Positions 30,307-37,306 of a DNA stretch of 37,793 nt are shown here, piece by piece; the first letter of the stretch is position 1, and every line of letters starts with the position of its first letter. Source of the DNA: a virus; IMG/VR virus record IMGVR_UViG_3300032322_002209, positions 1 to 37,793 of that record. One strand, 5' to 3'. The translations under genes were made by a program, and so were the position numbers. The notes below the pieces were generated by a model. That model ran no database searches, was not told the origin of the DNA, and saw only the letters and a list, made by a program, of their open reading frames with translations.

Positions 30307-31625
30307 GCCGCATCCGTTGTCGGGTTTGCGCCAAGCCGCTCGGCCTTGATGACGTCGAAGCTTCGTCCGTCACCTTCAAGGATCGCGGTGCCGCGCGTTT
30401 GTGCCTGCCACCGCTCCACGGCGACATCGACATAGGCCGGGCTGATCTCCATCGCGAAGACGCGGCGAGCATTCGCTTCACCGGCCATGATCTGCGAGCC
30501 GGAGCCGGAGAATGGTTCGTAGCAGAGCCCGTCACGCGCCACATGCTGGCGCATCGGGATCCCGAAGGCGTCGAGCGGTTTCGGCGTCGGGTGGTCCGGG
30601 CGCTCGTCTCTCGCGAAACTCGGCAGCTCCCAGGTCGATGGCAGCGTCTCCTCCGCCACTTTCGGCGGACGGTTCGGGCGACGCCAGCCCATGAAGCAGG
30701 GCTCATGCTTCCACAGGTAATGCGACCGGGTGAGAACGCCACGGTCCTTCACCCAGATGATCTGCTGATGGACGAAGGCGCCGGCTTTCTCCCAGCACGC
30801 CTCCAGCATGGCTTGCCGCCGTGATGCGTGCCAGCAGTACCAGGCGGCGTCATCGGTGATTGCTTCAGCAACAGCCGCTGCGATGAAATTGTCATAGAGC
30901 TCGGCGCCCTGAGAACTGTCGTCCCACGTCACGCCGTAGGACTCCGACCAGTCCTTGTTCCGGGTCGGATGGTTCGAGCCATCATAGTCCACGAGATAGG
31001 GCGGATCGGTTGCGAACAGCACGGCGCGCTCGCCATTCATCAGGCGGCGCACATCAGCGTGGCTGGTGCTGTCACCGCAAAGAAGCCGGTGGTCGCCGAG
31101 GATCCAAAGATCGCCCGTGCGCGATGCCGGATTGCGGGGCGGCTCGGGAATCGTCAGCGGCGGCGTCGACCCACTGGCCTGCGCGCCTCCCTCGGCCGCT
31201 TCAGGATCGAAGGCGAGAAGCTTGTCGAGTTCGCCGTCGGAAAACCCGACTAGCGATAGGTCGAAATCATCGGCCAGCAGGCTTTGAAGCTCTCCGGAGA
31301 GCAGCGCCTGATCCCAGCTGCCGAGTTCCGTAAGCTTGTTGTCGGCGATCCGGTAGGCGCGCCGCTGAGCCTCGCTCAGATGGCCGAGGACGATGACGGG
31401 CGCCTCAGTCAAGCCAAGCCGCGTGGCGGCCAGGACCCGGCCGTGTCCGGCGATCAGTTCGCCATCCTCCGCGACGAGACAAGGCACCGTCCAGCCGAAC
31501 TCGGCCATGCTGGCGGCGAGCTTAGCCACCTGATCGTCATCATGGGCCTTCGGATTAGCGGCATAGGGCGCCAGCTTGGCCAGCGGCCAGGTCTCGATCC
31601 GCTCGGGGGCGAAGCTCAGCGTCAT
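30303..31625 (-). CDS. ParB-like nuclease domain fused to DNA methyltransferase
   Basis: A 440-residue fusion from the ATG at 31625. Residues 1-100 are a ParB/Srx-type domain (PLAKLAPYAANPKAHDDDQV, GHGR at 60-63). Residues from about 165 are a beta-class N4-cytosine/N6-adenine methyltransferase: GDLWILGDHRLLCGDS, catalytic DPPY at 207-210, and the SAM-binding EPFSGSGSQ at 370-378. Such fusions are frequent in prophages and protect phage DNA from host restriction or methylate packaging and regulatory sites. No ribosome site is clear before 31625; the frame stays open to 31826 with ATGs at 31679 and 31673, so the N-terminus is uncertain. The target sequence cannot be read from the protein. Confidence 0.9.
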   Translation of the reverse strand: MTLSFAPERIETWPLAKLAPYAANPKAHDDDQVAKLAASMAEFGWTVPCLVAEDGELIAGHGRVLAATRLGLTEAPVIVLGHLSEAQRRAYRIADNKLTELGSWDQALLSGELQSLLADDFDLSLVGFSDGELDKLLAFDPEAAEGGAQASGSTPPLTIPEPPRNPASRTGDLWILGDHRLLCGDSTSHADVRRLMNGERAVLFATDPPYLVDYDGSNHPTRNKDWSESYGVTWDDSSQGAELYDNFIAAAVAEAITDDAAWYCWHASRRQAMLEACWEKAGAFVHQQIIWVKDRGVLTRSHYLWKHEPCFMGWRRPNRPPKVAEETLPSTWELPSFARDERPDHPTPKPLDAFGIPMRQHVARDGLCYEPFSGSGSQIMAGEANARRVFAMEISPAYVDVAVERWQAQTRGTAILEGDGRSFDVIKAERLGANPTTDAA

Positions 31626-32002
31626 GAAGGGCGGGTGTCCGGGTTCGTGGATGCCGCGCGGGGTCCGGATCATGGACTCCATGCGGGGTCCAGCGGCCAC
31701 GATGTGCGGTCGGAAAAAGCTTTGGTTTGTCGGGGCTTGCAGCGATTGGCGCTGCGGCGCCGGGTGGCTGGCTTCCCAAAAACCGACCCTGACGCTAGCG
31801 ATGTTTCGCGCGTCGCCCGCCAGCATTGCGCAGGCGCCCGGAAGGACCCGGGCTCTTGCGCTCGTGCGACGCCAGCGCGCTCGTCTCGCGAGGATGTCAG
31901 AAAACTTAGCCTGATCTTCCGTTTCTGTCCCTTCGAAAAGTGTCCGGCGGACAGTTTACTCTCAGTTGCGTTATGCTTCTGGCTGCGATGGAGATTCCGA
32001 CA
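31626..32002. other. Divergent intergenic region without a supported gene
   Basis: About 377 bases between the divergent methyltransferase gene and the small plus-strand gene. It is open on the minus strand as a possible N-terminal extension of the methyltransferase (67 codons), but that stretch (for example SHPAPQRQSLQAPTN) looks non-coding. It holds one perfect inverted repeat (31940-31952) near the small gene. No RNA gene or strong promoter is apparent to me. Confidence 0.5.
31940..31952. promoter_or_regulatory. Perfect inverted repeat, candidate operator
   Basis: TGTCCG-G-CGGACA, a 6-bp inverted repeat with one central base, lies 50 bases upstream of the ATG at 32003. Its position fits a repressor site for that small gene. 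Random palindromes of this size are expected a few times in a window this long, so support is moderate. Confidence 0.4.
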
Positions 32003-32239
32003 ATGATTAGACTGACAGTCAGCTACGGTTACGACGTCCACAGCATTGAGCTCGACGACAGCATCTATGCCAAGATCAAAGCGGGAGAGGCGATCCGCAT
32101 TGCTGGACAGGGGTTCATCCACGAAGAGGATGGTGAGGTTAAAGACACATGGATCTTCAATGCAACACCAGGCGAAATCTCGTTCCATCTCGAAAATGGC
32201 GCCGAGTTTATCGCCCAGGATTCTTGGGTTGATGAGTAA
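32003..32239 (+). CDS. Small unrecognised acidic protein
   Basis: A 78-residue protein (MIRLTVSYGYDVHSIELDDS...HEEDGEVKDTWIFNATPGEI). The ATG at 32003 has a GGAG site 9 bases upstream; in-frame ATGs at 31988 and 31940 lack one. It is acidic, beta-rich and soluble, and its DNA is AT-richer than the phage genes around it. It is the only plus-strand gene in the replication block and has its own candidate operator, so it looks like a separately expressed moron. I do not recognise a family. Size and charge would suit a DNA mimic or inhibitor, but that is only a guess. Confidence 0.65.
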   Translation: MIRLTVSYGYDVHSIELDDSIYAKIKAGEAIRIAGQGFIHEEDGEVKDTWIFNATPGEISFHLENGAEFIAQDSWVDE

Positions 32240-32265
32240 ACTCGCGAAGCAAATGACGATCCTGA

Positions 32266-32709
32266 TTATGAGGCCTGCACATCTGCATCGCGCACCAGCT
32301 CAATGATGTACCGCCGCGAACGCTTGCCAGGGACTCGCCGCCCGTTGAGCCGCCAAGCAATGACGCAGAGCGCGTAGAGCCAGCGCTCATGCGCCGCAGA
32401 GCGCTGCATGCCGACCGCCCAGCAGATTGCCTTCCACCGTTCGCCATGCGCGCGCATCCAGACGATCTTGCCGTCGATCGGATCAAGCCCGACCGTCCAG
32501 CTCAGCGTCTCCTCCATGCGGCTGATCGCAGCGGGCGAAGGCAGCACGCGCATCGGTCTTGGCTCTTGTCCGACTTTGTCGGCGAAGTCGTGCACGATCT
32601 GCGGCCAGACGTTGAAGTAGCCGCGACGGCGCTCCGCCGGCAGGCGCTTCAGCACGAAGGCGGCCTCAGACAGGCGTTCCTCGACGAGGCTCGGCGTCCA
32701 TTCAGTCAT
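32266..32709 (-). CDS. DUF6362-family protein, probably DNA-binding
   Basis: A 147-residue protein. The blocks WTPSLVEERLSEAAFVLKRLP (given as WTPSLVEERL), GYFNVWPQIVHDFAD, SPAAISRMEETLSW, and RWKAICWAVGMQRSAAHERWLYAL define the DUF6362 family as I recall it. The last block is a helix-turn-helix resembling those of phage late regulators and terminase small subunits. Such genes lie in early regions of alphaproteobacterial phages, between the replication genes and the packaging genes. It might act as a late-gene regulator. It overlaps the next upstream gene by ATGA. Confidence 0.85.
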   Translation of the reverse strand: MTEWTPSLVEERLSEAAFVLKRLPAERRRGYFNVWPQIVHDFADKVGQEPRPMRVLPSPAAISRMEETLSWTVGLDPIDGKIVWMRAHGERWKAICWAVGMQRSAAHERWLYALCVIAWRLNGRRVPGKRSRRYIIELVRDADVQAS

Positions 32710-32903
32710 TGCTGAACCCCCTTGCGTTTGGATCGATCGCCATAGAGCTTCTCGCCAAGCTGGCGGATCAGTTCCCGCTCCGGCCAGGTCAGCCGGGCAT
32801 CGTCGAGCGAGACCGCCAACACACGCTGTTCACGCCAGCCTTCGCGTTTGATCTCATCGGGTGTGCGGCGCTTGCCGCCATAACCAGGTGGCGTCCACTT
32901 CAC
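32706..32903 (-). CDS. Small basic phage protein
   Basis: A 65-residue protein (MKWTPPGYGGKRRTPDEIKR...) with a GTG start at 32903 that overlaps the resolvase stop (GTGA) and an ATGA overlap to the next gene. It is rich in Arg and Lys with one helix (LTWPERELIRQLGEKLYG). Genes with this start (W-x-P-P-G-x-GGKRR) recur beside DUF6362 genes in related prophages to my memory. The function is unknown; nucleic-acid binding would fit its charge. Confidence 0.78.
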   Translation of the reverse strand: MKWTPPGYGGKRRTPDEIKREGWREQRVLAVSLDDARLTWPERELIRQLGEKLYGDRSKRKGVQQ

Positions 32904-33433
32904 AGCACGCCTCCTCGTGTCTCCATCGCCCAGAGCAAGATCGCGAGCGCATCAGCCTCGTTGTCGTCGGCGGGGTTGAAACCGCGACTGCGCATCGCTG
33001 CCAGGACTGCCTGCTTGTCGGCATTCCCCTTGCCCGTGGCGAAGCGCTTCACGGTGCCGACAGGGACGCCCTGGTAGGCCACGCCCTTGCGCTCACACCA
33101 CGCGGTCAGTGTCGCCAGGAAGCCGCCGTAGATGTGGGCGGCATCGGTGCCGATGTGCCGACGGACTTCCTCGAAGTAGATCGCCGCCACGTCGCCCGTG
33201 TCTTCGCCCAGTCCCTCAAGCCAGGTCTGGAAGCGCAGGTAGCGCATGCCGCCGCCGTCGTAGCGCCCGGTGCGGAACGTCACTGTGCCGCTATGCACGA
33301 TCCCCTGGACGAGGCTGGCCCATCCGGTCGTGGTCCCGAGGTCGAGCGCGAGGATGGTCCTGTCCGCCGGGATGGTCGGTGGTGTCGGCTGATGAAGGCT
33401 GGGCATGGTGACGGGTGCTACTTGCGTGCTCAT
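32900..33433 (-). CDS. RuvC-like Holliday junction resolvase / endonuclease
   Basis: A 177-residue RNase H-fold nuclease from the ATG at 33433 (an ATG at 33406 is also possible). LALDLGTTTGWA (residues 28-39) carries the first catalytic Asp D31; IYFEEV (85-90) gives E88 or E89; DDNEADALAI (156-165) supplies the last acidic residues. This order is that of RuvC-type resolvases, frequent in phages, which cut branched DNA before packaging. The open frame to 33874 covers the repeat-containing leader and is not a gene. It is the first gene after that leader. Confidence 0.88.
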   Translation of the reverse strand: MSTQVAPVTMPSLHQPTPPTIPADRTILALDLGTTTGWASLVQGIVHSGTVTFRTGRYDGGGMRYLRFQTWLEGLGEDTGDVAAIYFEEVRRHIGTDAAHIYGGFLATLTAWCERKGVAYQGVPVGTVKRFATGKGNADKQAVLAAMRSRGFNPADDNEADALAILLWAMETRGGVL

Positions 33434-33503
33434 GGGGGTCGATCCCTGGGGTAGGCGGACGGTCGAGGGGTGGAGATGCAGGCCATGCACGCGCGAAGCC
33501 CCT

Positions 33504-33571
33504 GGGGGTGGGAATGGGAGACCCCGCCTGCGGCGGTCTCCCCACCCCCGAAGGGGGTGGCTTTCACCCCC
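33504..33571 (-). promoter_or_regulatory. Alternating GC-rich hairpins, attenuator-like
   Basis: GGGGGTGG (33504-33511), CCACCCCC (33542-33549), GGGGGTGG (33553-33560) and CACCCCC (33565-33571) are mutually complementary in order, so each segment can pair with the one before or after it. Between the first two lies a further 8-bp pair GGGAGACC (33516-33523) / GGTCTCCC (33535-33542). The stem 33542-33560 has only a 3-base loop. No T-run follows, so a simple intrinsic terminator is not shown. Confidence 0.6.
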
Positions 33572-33648
33572 TAAACTTGAACCACCCGATAGCGCATTGA
33601 CCGGATTGACGAATTTCCAGTTTTGGCAGTTTGGAAACGCCGTATCGA

Positions 33649-33843
33649 CCCAATCTGGTTGGAGCGAAGCCAAACTGGTCAGCGCGCAATTCTGACGGGG
33701 TAGTTTCGGAAACCCGCCCAATCTGATCACAGCGGACCAGAGCGAAGCGCCGAGCGGCCATGTCGGAGCAGTTTCGGCACTGCGCCCCATCTGGTTTAAA
33801 CTGGCCAGAGCGTAGTTCTGCGGGATGTTCGTGGCGCCCGTGA
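33649..33843 (-). repeat. Three imperfect tandem repeats with exact 68-bp period
   Basis: CCCAATCTGG (33649), CCCAATCTGA (33717) and CCCCATCTGG (33785) recur at exactly 68 bases. Other blocks keep the same phase: AGTTTCGG at 33702 and 33770, and CCAGAGCG at 33737 and 33805. By my count the first two units agree at a little under 60 percent of positions. The array lies immediately after the primase-helicase gene, a usual place for a phage replication origin. Confidence 0.7.
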
Positions 33844-36132
33844 TCATGGCTGCTCGCCCTCCGGATAGACCCACACTTGCGGGTTCTCGACCTCAAGCAG
33901 CGCGCCGGTCTGGGGCGATTTGTAGTGGGTCGGCAGCACAGCGATGGTCGCCTGGATGACCTCGCCGGTCTCGGGATCGACGGCCTCCGCACCTGTGGGT
34001 GCAGCCATTCCTTCGACGCACAGAAAGCCGAACCGGGATCGAGACGGGCCAAGGCCATAGGGCGTGCCGTCGCGCAGGAACTTCACGAAGCCCTTCGTGG
34101 CGAGGACATTCAGCCGGTCGCGGATCGTGTCCTTGCCGCCCAGACCGCCCCGGTTCTCGAAGGCTTCGGCAAACTGGTTGATGGTGTAGAGCCGTCCTTC
34201 GAGCGCCTCATCCAGCAATACGCCAAGAATGACGTCGTGTTTGCGCACGCGCTCTGCATCGAGCTTGTCGCCCATGGCCTTGCGCACGAGCCGCTCATTG
34301 GATCGGTCAATCTCGATCCAGCGGCCATTGGGTTTGTCGATGGTGATCGGCTCGATGCCCGGCCCGTTGCGCAGCTCGAAATGCAGCATCCGCTCGGGCC
34401 GGTCCTCGTCAGGCCGGTGCATGATGATGCCGGAGGTGTAGAAGCTGCGGAGCGATCCTGCGCCAGAGAGCGCCATGAACGGATCCTCGACGAGCTGCTT
34501 CTTCGTGATCTTGCGGGTGTGGTGGCACAGGATCAGGCCGGCATCGGGCGCAACCGCATCGCGCAGCGCTTCGATCCGCGCCTGCAGGAAGAAAAGCATC
34601 GCCGTATTGTCGTTCTCGCCGCCTCCCTCCGCTCCACCATCGAAGAGGTTACGGATCGGATCGATGCACAGGATGTCTGGGGCGCTATGGCCGTAATGTG
34701 CGCGGACGGCGGCTATGGTCAGCGCAACGCCGCCTGCGTCCAAGAGCATGCGGACCTTCGGCGTTGCGACGAGATTGTCGCGTGCGGCTGCCATGAGCAT
34801 GGGATCGATCCGGATCGCTTGGAGGCGCTCGCGCAGGTAGTGGTACTGGATCTCGGCCTGCAGATAGAAGATCCGAAGCGGCCGGCTTGGCGCGAAGGCC
34901 AGGAAGGGCACGCCCGCCGCCATATGGACGAGCAAGCTGATCAGGAAGTCGCTCTTGCCGACCTTGGGCGCGCCGCCCAGCACAAGCATCCCGCCTGGCG
35001 TCAGCAGGCGCGGCGCGATGATGTCGTCCGGCATGGGGCTTTTGTCGTCGAGCAGGGCCCCGAGCGTGAAGGTAGGCAAAGCCGACATGGGGGGAGCCGA
35101 GAGCCGCTCCAGCGCCGGGCCATGGCGTTCCTCGTGCAGCCGCCAGAGACGTTGGGCTTCGGTCGCTAGGCGCTCCAGCGGCCAGCTCGGGCGAAGCTGG
35201 GCGGCATTGTACTGGCAGACGGCCTCCCAGGCCTCGTCGCGGCTCATGCGGCCTTGGTGGGCCATGCGCACGTAATGGCCAATCGCGGCGCTCGCCCCCT
35301 GAAACCGGGTCCAGTCATCCTCGCCGCCTTCGCGGACCGGCGTGGTCAGGATGTCCTTGATGGAGGGCTTCTCGCTCGCGGGACCTGGCTCGCAGCCGAC
35401 GCCAGGCAGCGGCCGCATGGCGTCCACCAGCTCCGCGAAATCGCGCAGATGGACTTCCGCCTGCGGGCTGTGGCGTCGGATGGTGACGAGGCGCGTGAAC
35501 CCGCCCTTGTGATAGACCGAACCTGCCAGTCGGATCGGCTGGTGCGCTGACCGGAAATGCGTGTCGCCACCGACCTTCACGGCGATATCGCCGCGCAGCC
35601 GGCAGAGCAGCGCGATATCCTCTGCCTCGGCAGGCTCGCTCAGACGCCACCAGACATGGAGCTTGTCGATGCCATCTGCCGTGCGGCCGCCGCTCTCAAC
35701 GATGAGCGTCGGTTCGCCGAGGTGCAGGATGAGGTGATCAAGCTTTGCAGGGATGTCGCCCGCATCGAGATCCACGAGCACGGACTGCATCTGGCGGACA
35801 TCGGCAGCCTTCGCCTTCCCGGCCTCGGCGACCGTGCCGGGGACCACGTAGAAGGCAGCGCCTTCGCGCGCGGCCCATCCGGCGAACGAGACAGCCTTCT
35901 CCAGAAGATCGCCATCGACTTCGATCCACACATTGTGCGGCCGACCGGCAATCCCCTGACCCTTGTCGACGAACCCGCGCAGCGGCGCCCAGCCCTCGCA
36001 GTAGCCAAAGACGACGTCGAGGAAGACCGCAATCTGCTCGGGATCCGGCTCGATGGTGAACGGATCGCTCAGCGGAGCCGCGTCATTGAAATCGCGCCAC
36101 GCGTCGAGAGAGACGATGTTGCTTTCGCTCAT
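33844..36132 (-). CDS. Phage primase-helicase (RepB-like primase plus RepA-like ATPase)
   Basis: A 762-residue protein from the ATG at 36132, which overlaps the exonuclease stop (ATGA). The N-terminal half is an archaeo-eukaryotic-type primase domain: VLVDLDAGD with D121 and D123, and later HFRSAHQPIRLAGSVYHKGG. The C-terminal half is a RecA-fold ATPase of the RepA/AAA_25 type: GGAPKVGKSD (386-395) as Walker A, ILCIDPI (487-493) as Walker B and LILCHHTRK downstream. The last 100 residues are a winged helix (GKDTIRDRLNVLATKGFVKFL). Together it should unwind and prime phage DNA. The repeat array follows its stop directly. It is a self-contained replication protein as in many alphaproteobacterial phages. 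Confidence 0.9.
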   Translation of the reverse strand: MSESNIVSLDAWRDFNDAAPLSDPFTIEPDPEQIAVFLDVVFGYCEGWAPLRGFVDKGQGIAGRPHNVWIEVDGDLLEKAVSFAGWAAREGAAFYVVPGTVAEAGKAKAADVRQMQSVLVDLDAGDIPAKLDHLILHLGEPTLIVESGGRTADGIDKLHVWWRLSEPAEAEDIALLCRLRGDIAVKVGGDTHFRSAHQPIRLAGSVYHKGGFTRLVTIRRHSPQAEVHLRDFAELVDAMRPLPGVGCEPGPASEKPSIKDILTTPVREGGEDDWTRFQGASAAIGHYVRMAHQGRMSRDEAWEAVCQYNAAQLRPSWPLERLATEAQRLWRLHEERHGPALERLSAPPMSALPTFTLGALLDDKSPMPDDIIAPRLLTPGGMLVLGGAPKVGKSDFLISLLVHMAAGVPFLAFAPSRPLRIFYLQAEIQYHYLRERLQAIRIDPMLMAAARDNLVATPKVRMLLDAGGVALTIAAVRAHYGHSAPDILCIDPIRNLFDGGAEGGGENDNTAMLFFLQARIEALRDAVAPDAGLILCHHTRKITKKQLVEDPFMALSGAGSLRSFYTSGIIMHRPDEDRPERMLHFELRNGPGIEPITIDKPNGRWIEIDRSNERLVRKAMGDKLDAERVRKHDVILGVLLDEALEGRLYTINQFAEAFENRGGLGGKDTIRDRLNVLATKGFVKFLRDGTPYGLGPSRSRFGFLCVEGMAAPTGAEAVDPETGEVIQATIAVLPTHYKSPQTGALLEVENPQVWVYPEGEQP

Positions 36133-36896
36133 GTTGGCAGCCCCCAGCAGCGCTCCGCCCATGCGCACATGCGGCATTCATGAAAGTCGCGGCTCGTGGC
36201 GATCCGCGGCAGCAACTCGCCCGCGTCGGTCGCCTGCAGGATGCGCACGCCGCGATCGCTCATCCGCTGCGCCAGCGCTGCGTCGAACGGCACCAGCTCA
36301 TGGTGCAGTTCAGCGGTATCCTTGTTGATGGCTGTGAACAGAGCAGGGCTCTGCGAGATTCCCGGCACCTGCGCTTCCATGTAAGCTTGGTAGAGCGCGA
36401 TTTGCGCGGCGTAGATGGGCTTTGCCATGACCACGCCCTTGGCCACGGTCTCGCGCCAGTTCTTCGCGTTCATCGTCTTGCATTCCCAGAGCGCCGGGAC
36501 GGCAAGCCCGAGCGCGCTCGGCACGGAAGCGATGATCCCATCGACATGCCCGCGGATCCGTCCACCGGCGACGGAGAAGCCGAACTGATCGCCATCCGGG
36601 CGATTGCCCTTGCGGGTGTAGAGATCGATCCCGGCAGCGCGCAGCCAGCGGATCGCCAGGTCTTCGAGCGCGTGACCGATCTCGAAGATGCGCAGCGTCT
36701 GGCCCTTGAAGTGAGAGCCTTCATCCTTGGGCGCGCCTGTGAACTCGAACTGCAGCGCGCGTTCGCAAGGTGCTCCGAGACGTGAGCCGCCAAGATAGGC
36801 GCGCGCAGGCGCCGCGCCGCGCTCGGACTCGATTGCCGCGTCGATGATCGCGTTGATCTGGTCGGCACATGTGGCGCGATGATTAAAGTCCAGCAT
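36129..36896 (-). CDS. Cas4/RecB-type PD-(D/E)XK exonuclease with Fe-S cysteines
   Basis: A 255-residue nuclease. Motifs: H75 in EIGHALED, D119 in GHVDGII, E138-C-K140 in WECKTM (the D...ExK core). Four cysteines, C44 near the N-terminus and C241, C244, C250 at the end (CRMCAWAERC), follow the Cas4/AddB pattern that binds a [4Fe-4S] cluster. Such enzymes resect DNA ends in phage recombination. Upstream and downstream overlaps (one base with the DUF6511-like gene, ATGA with the primase-helicase) show a tight operon. A CRISPR role is unlikely because no cas genes or array are seen. Confidence 0.9.
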   Translation of the reverse strand: MLDFNHRATCADQINAIIDAAIESERGAAPARAYLGGSRLGAPCERALQFEFTGAPKDEGSHFKGQTLRIFEIGHALEDLAIRWLRAAGIDLYTRKGNRPDGDQFGFSVAGGRIRGHVDGIIASVPSALGLAVPALWECKTMNAKNWRETVAKGVVMAKPIYAAQIALYQAYMEAQVPGISQSPALFTAINKDTAELHHELVPFDAALAQRMSDRGVRILQATDAGELLPRIATSRDFHECRMCAWAERCWGLPT

Positions 36897-37294
36897 CAGA
36901 ACGGAACCTCCGCGTCTGCGCTTTGGGCCGTTGCACGCATGGCGTCCTGGAAGCCGCCGACGGCGACTTCGATGAGCGTGAAGACCTGCGCCTCCGACAG
37001 ATCGATGAGGCGTAGCTCCCAGCCGATCTCTTCCATGATCTCGGCCACGGGCTTCATGGCGGCGTAGATCGCCGCTTTCTCAATTTCGGTCAGATCAACC
37101 ACGGCCGATGACCTCCGGGCTAAGCGCGACCAGAAGCCTTGGCAGGCCATCGAACAGAACCATGCAGACGGGCGCGGCTGTTTCGATCGCACCGGGTCGA
37201 ACCAGCCAAAGCCACGCGTCGGTCGCCGGCAGACCGCGCAGAGTTCGCCACGCGGATGCCAGAGCCGCAGTCGGTCGGAAGATGAGGTGATCAT
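36896..37294 (-). CDS. DUF6511-family zinc-finger protein
   Basis: A 132-residue protein with two cysteine pairs, C19 and C22 (CAVC) and C47 and C51 (CSMAC), joined by RGFGWFDP. This zinc-ribbon-like head followed by a helical acidic C-terminus (VDLTEIEKAAIYAAMKPVAE) is the DUF6511 family as I recall it, restricted to phages and prophages of alphaproteobacteria. The ATG at 37294 follows GGGG by 7 bases. It ends at the start of the exonuclease gene. The role is unknown, perhaps in DNA replication or recombination given its place. Confidence 0.82.
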   Translation of the reverse strand: MITSSSDRLRLWHPRGELCAVCRRPTRGFGWFDPVRSKQPRPSAWFCSMACQGFWSRLARRSSAVVDLTEIEKAAIYAAMKPVAEIMEEIGWELRLIDLSEAQVFTLIEVAVGGFQDAMRATAQSADAEVPF

Positions 37295-37306
37295 GGACGT
37301 GCCCCA

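Larger units (their letters stand above)
33434..33843. other. Non-coding leader between primase-helicase and resolvase
   Basis: About 410 bases without a gene. From right to left it holds three imperfect 68-bp repeats (33649 onward), an AT-richer stretch (33575-33648) with a partial copy of the repeat end, and a dense block of GC-rich inverted repeats (33504-33571). The open minus-strand frames through it lack any family resemblance, and the repeat length is not a multiple of three. Confidence 0.7.

Noticed and set aside
33649-33843. CRISPR array
   Set aside because: The 68-bp units are contiguous and diverged, without short identical repeats separated by unrelated spacers, and no cas genes other than a Cas4-like phage nuclease are present.
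33564-34058. Minus-strand open frame of 164 codons across the 68-bp repeats
   Set aside because: It runs out of the primase-helicase gene in another frame, has no family resemblance, and the repeat period is not a multiple of three.
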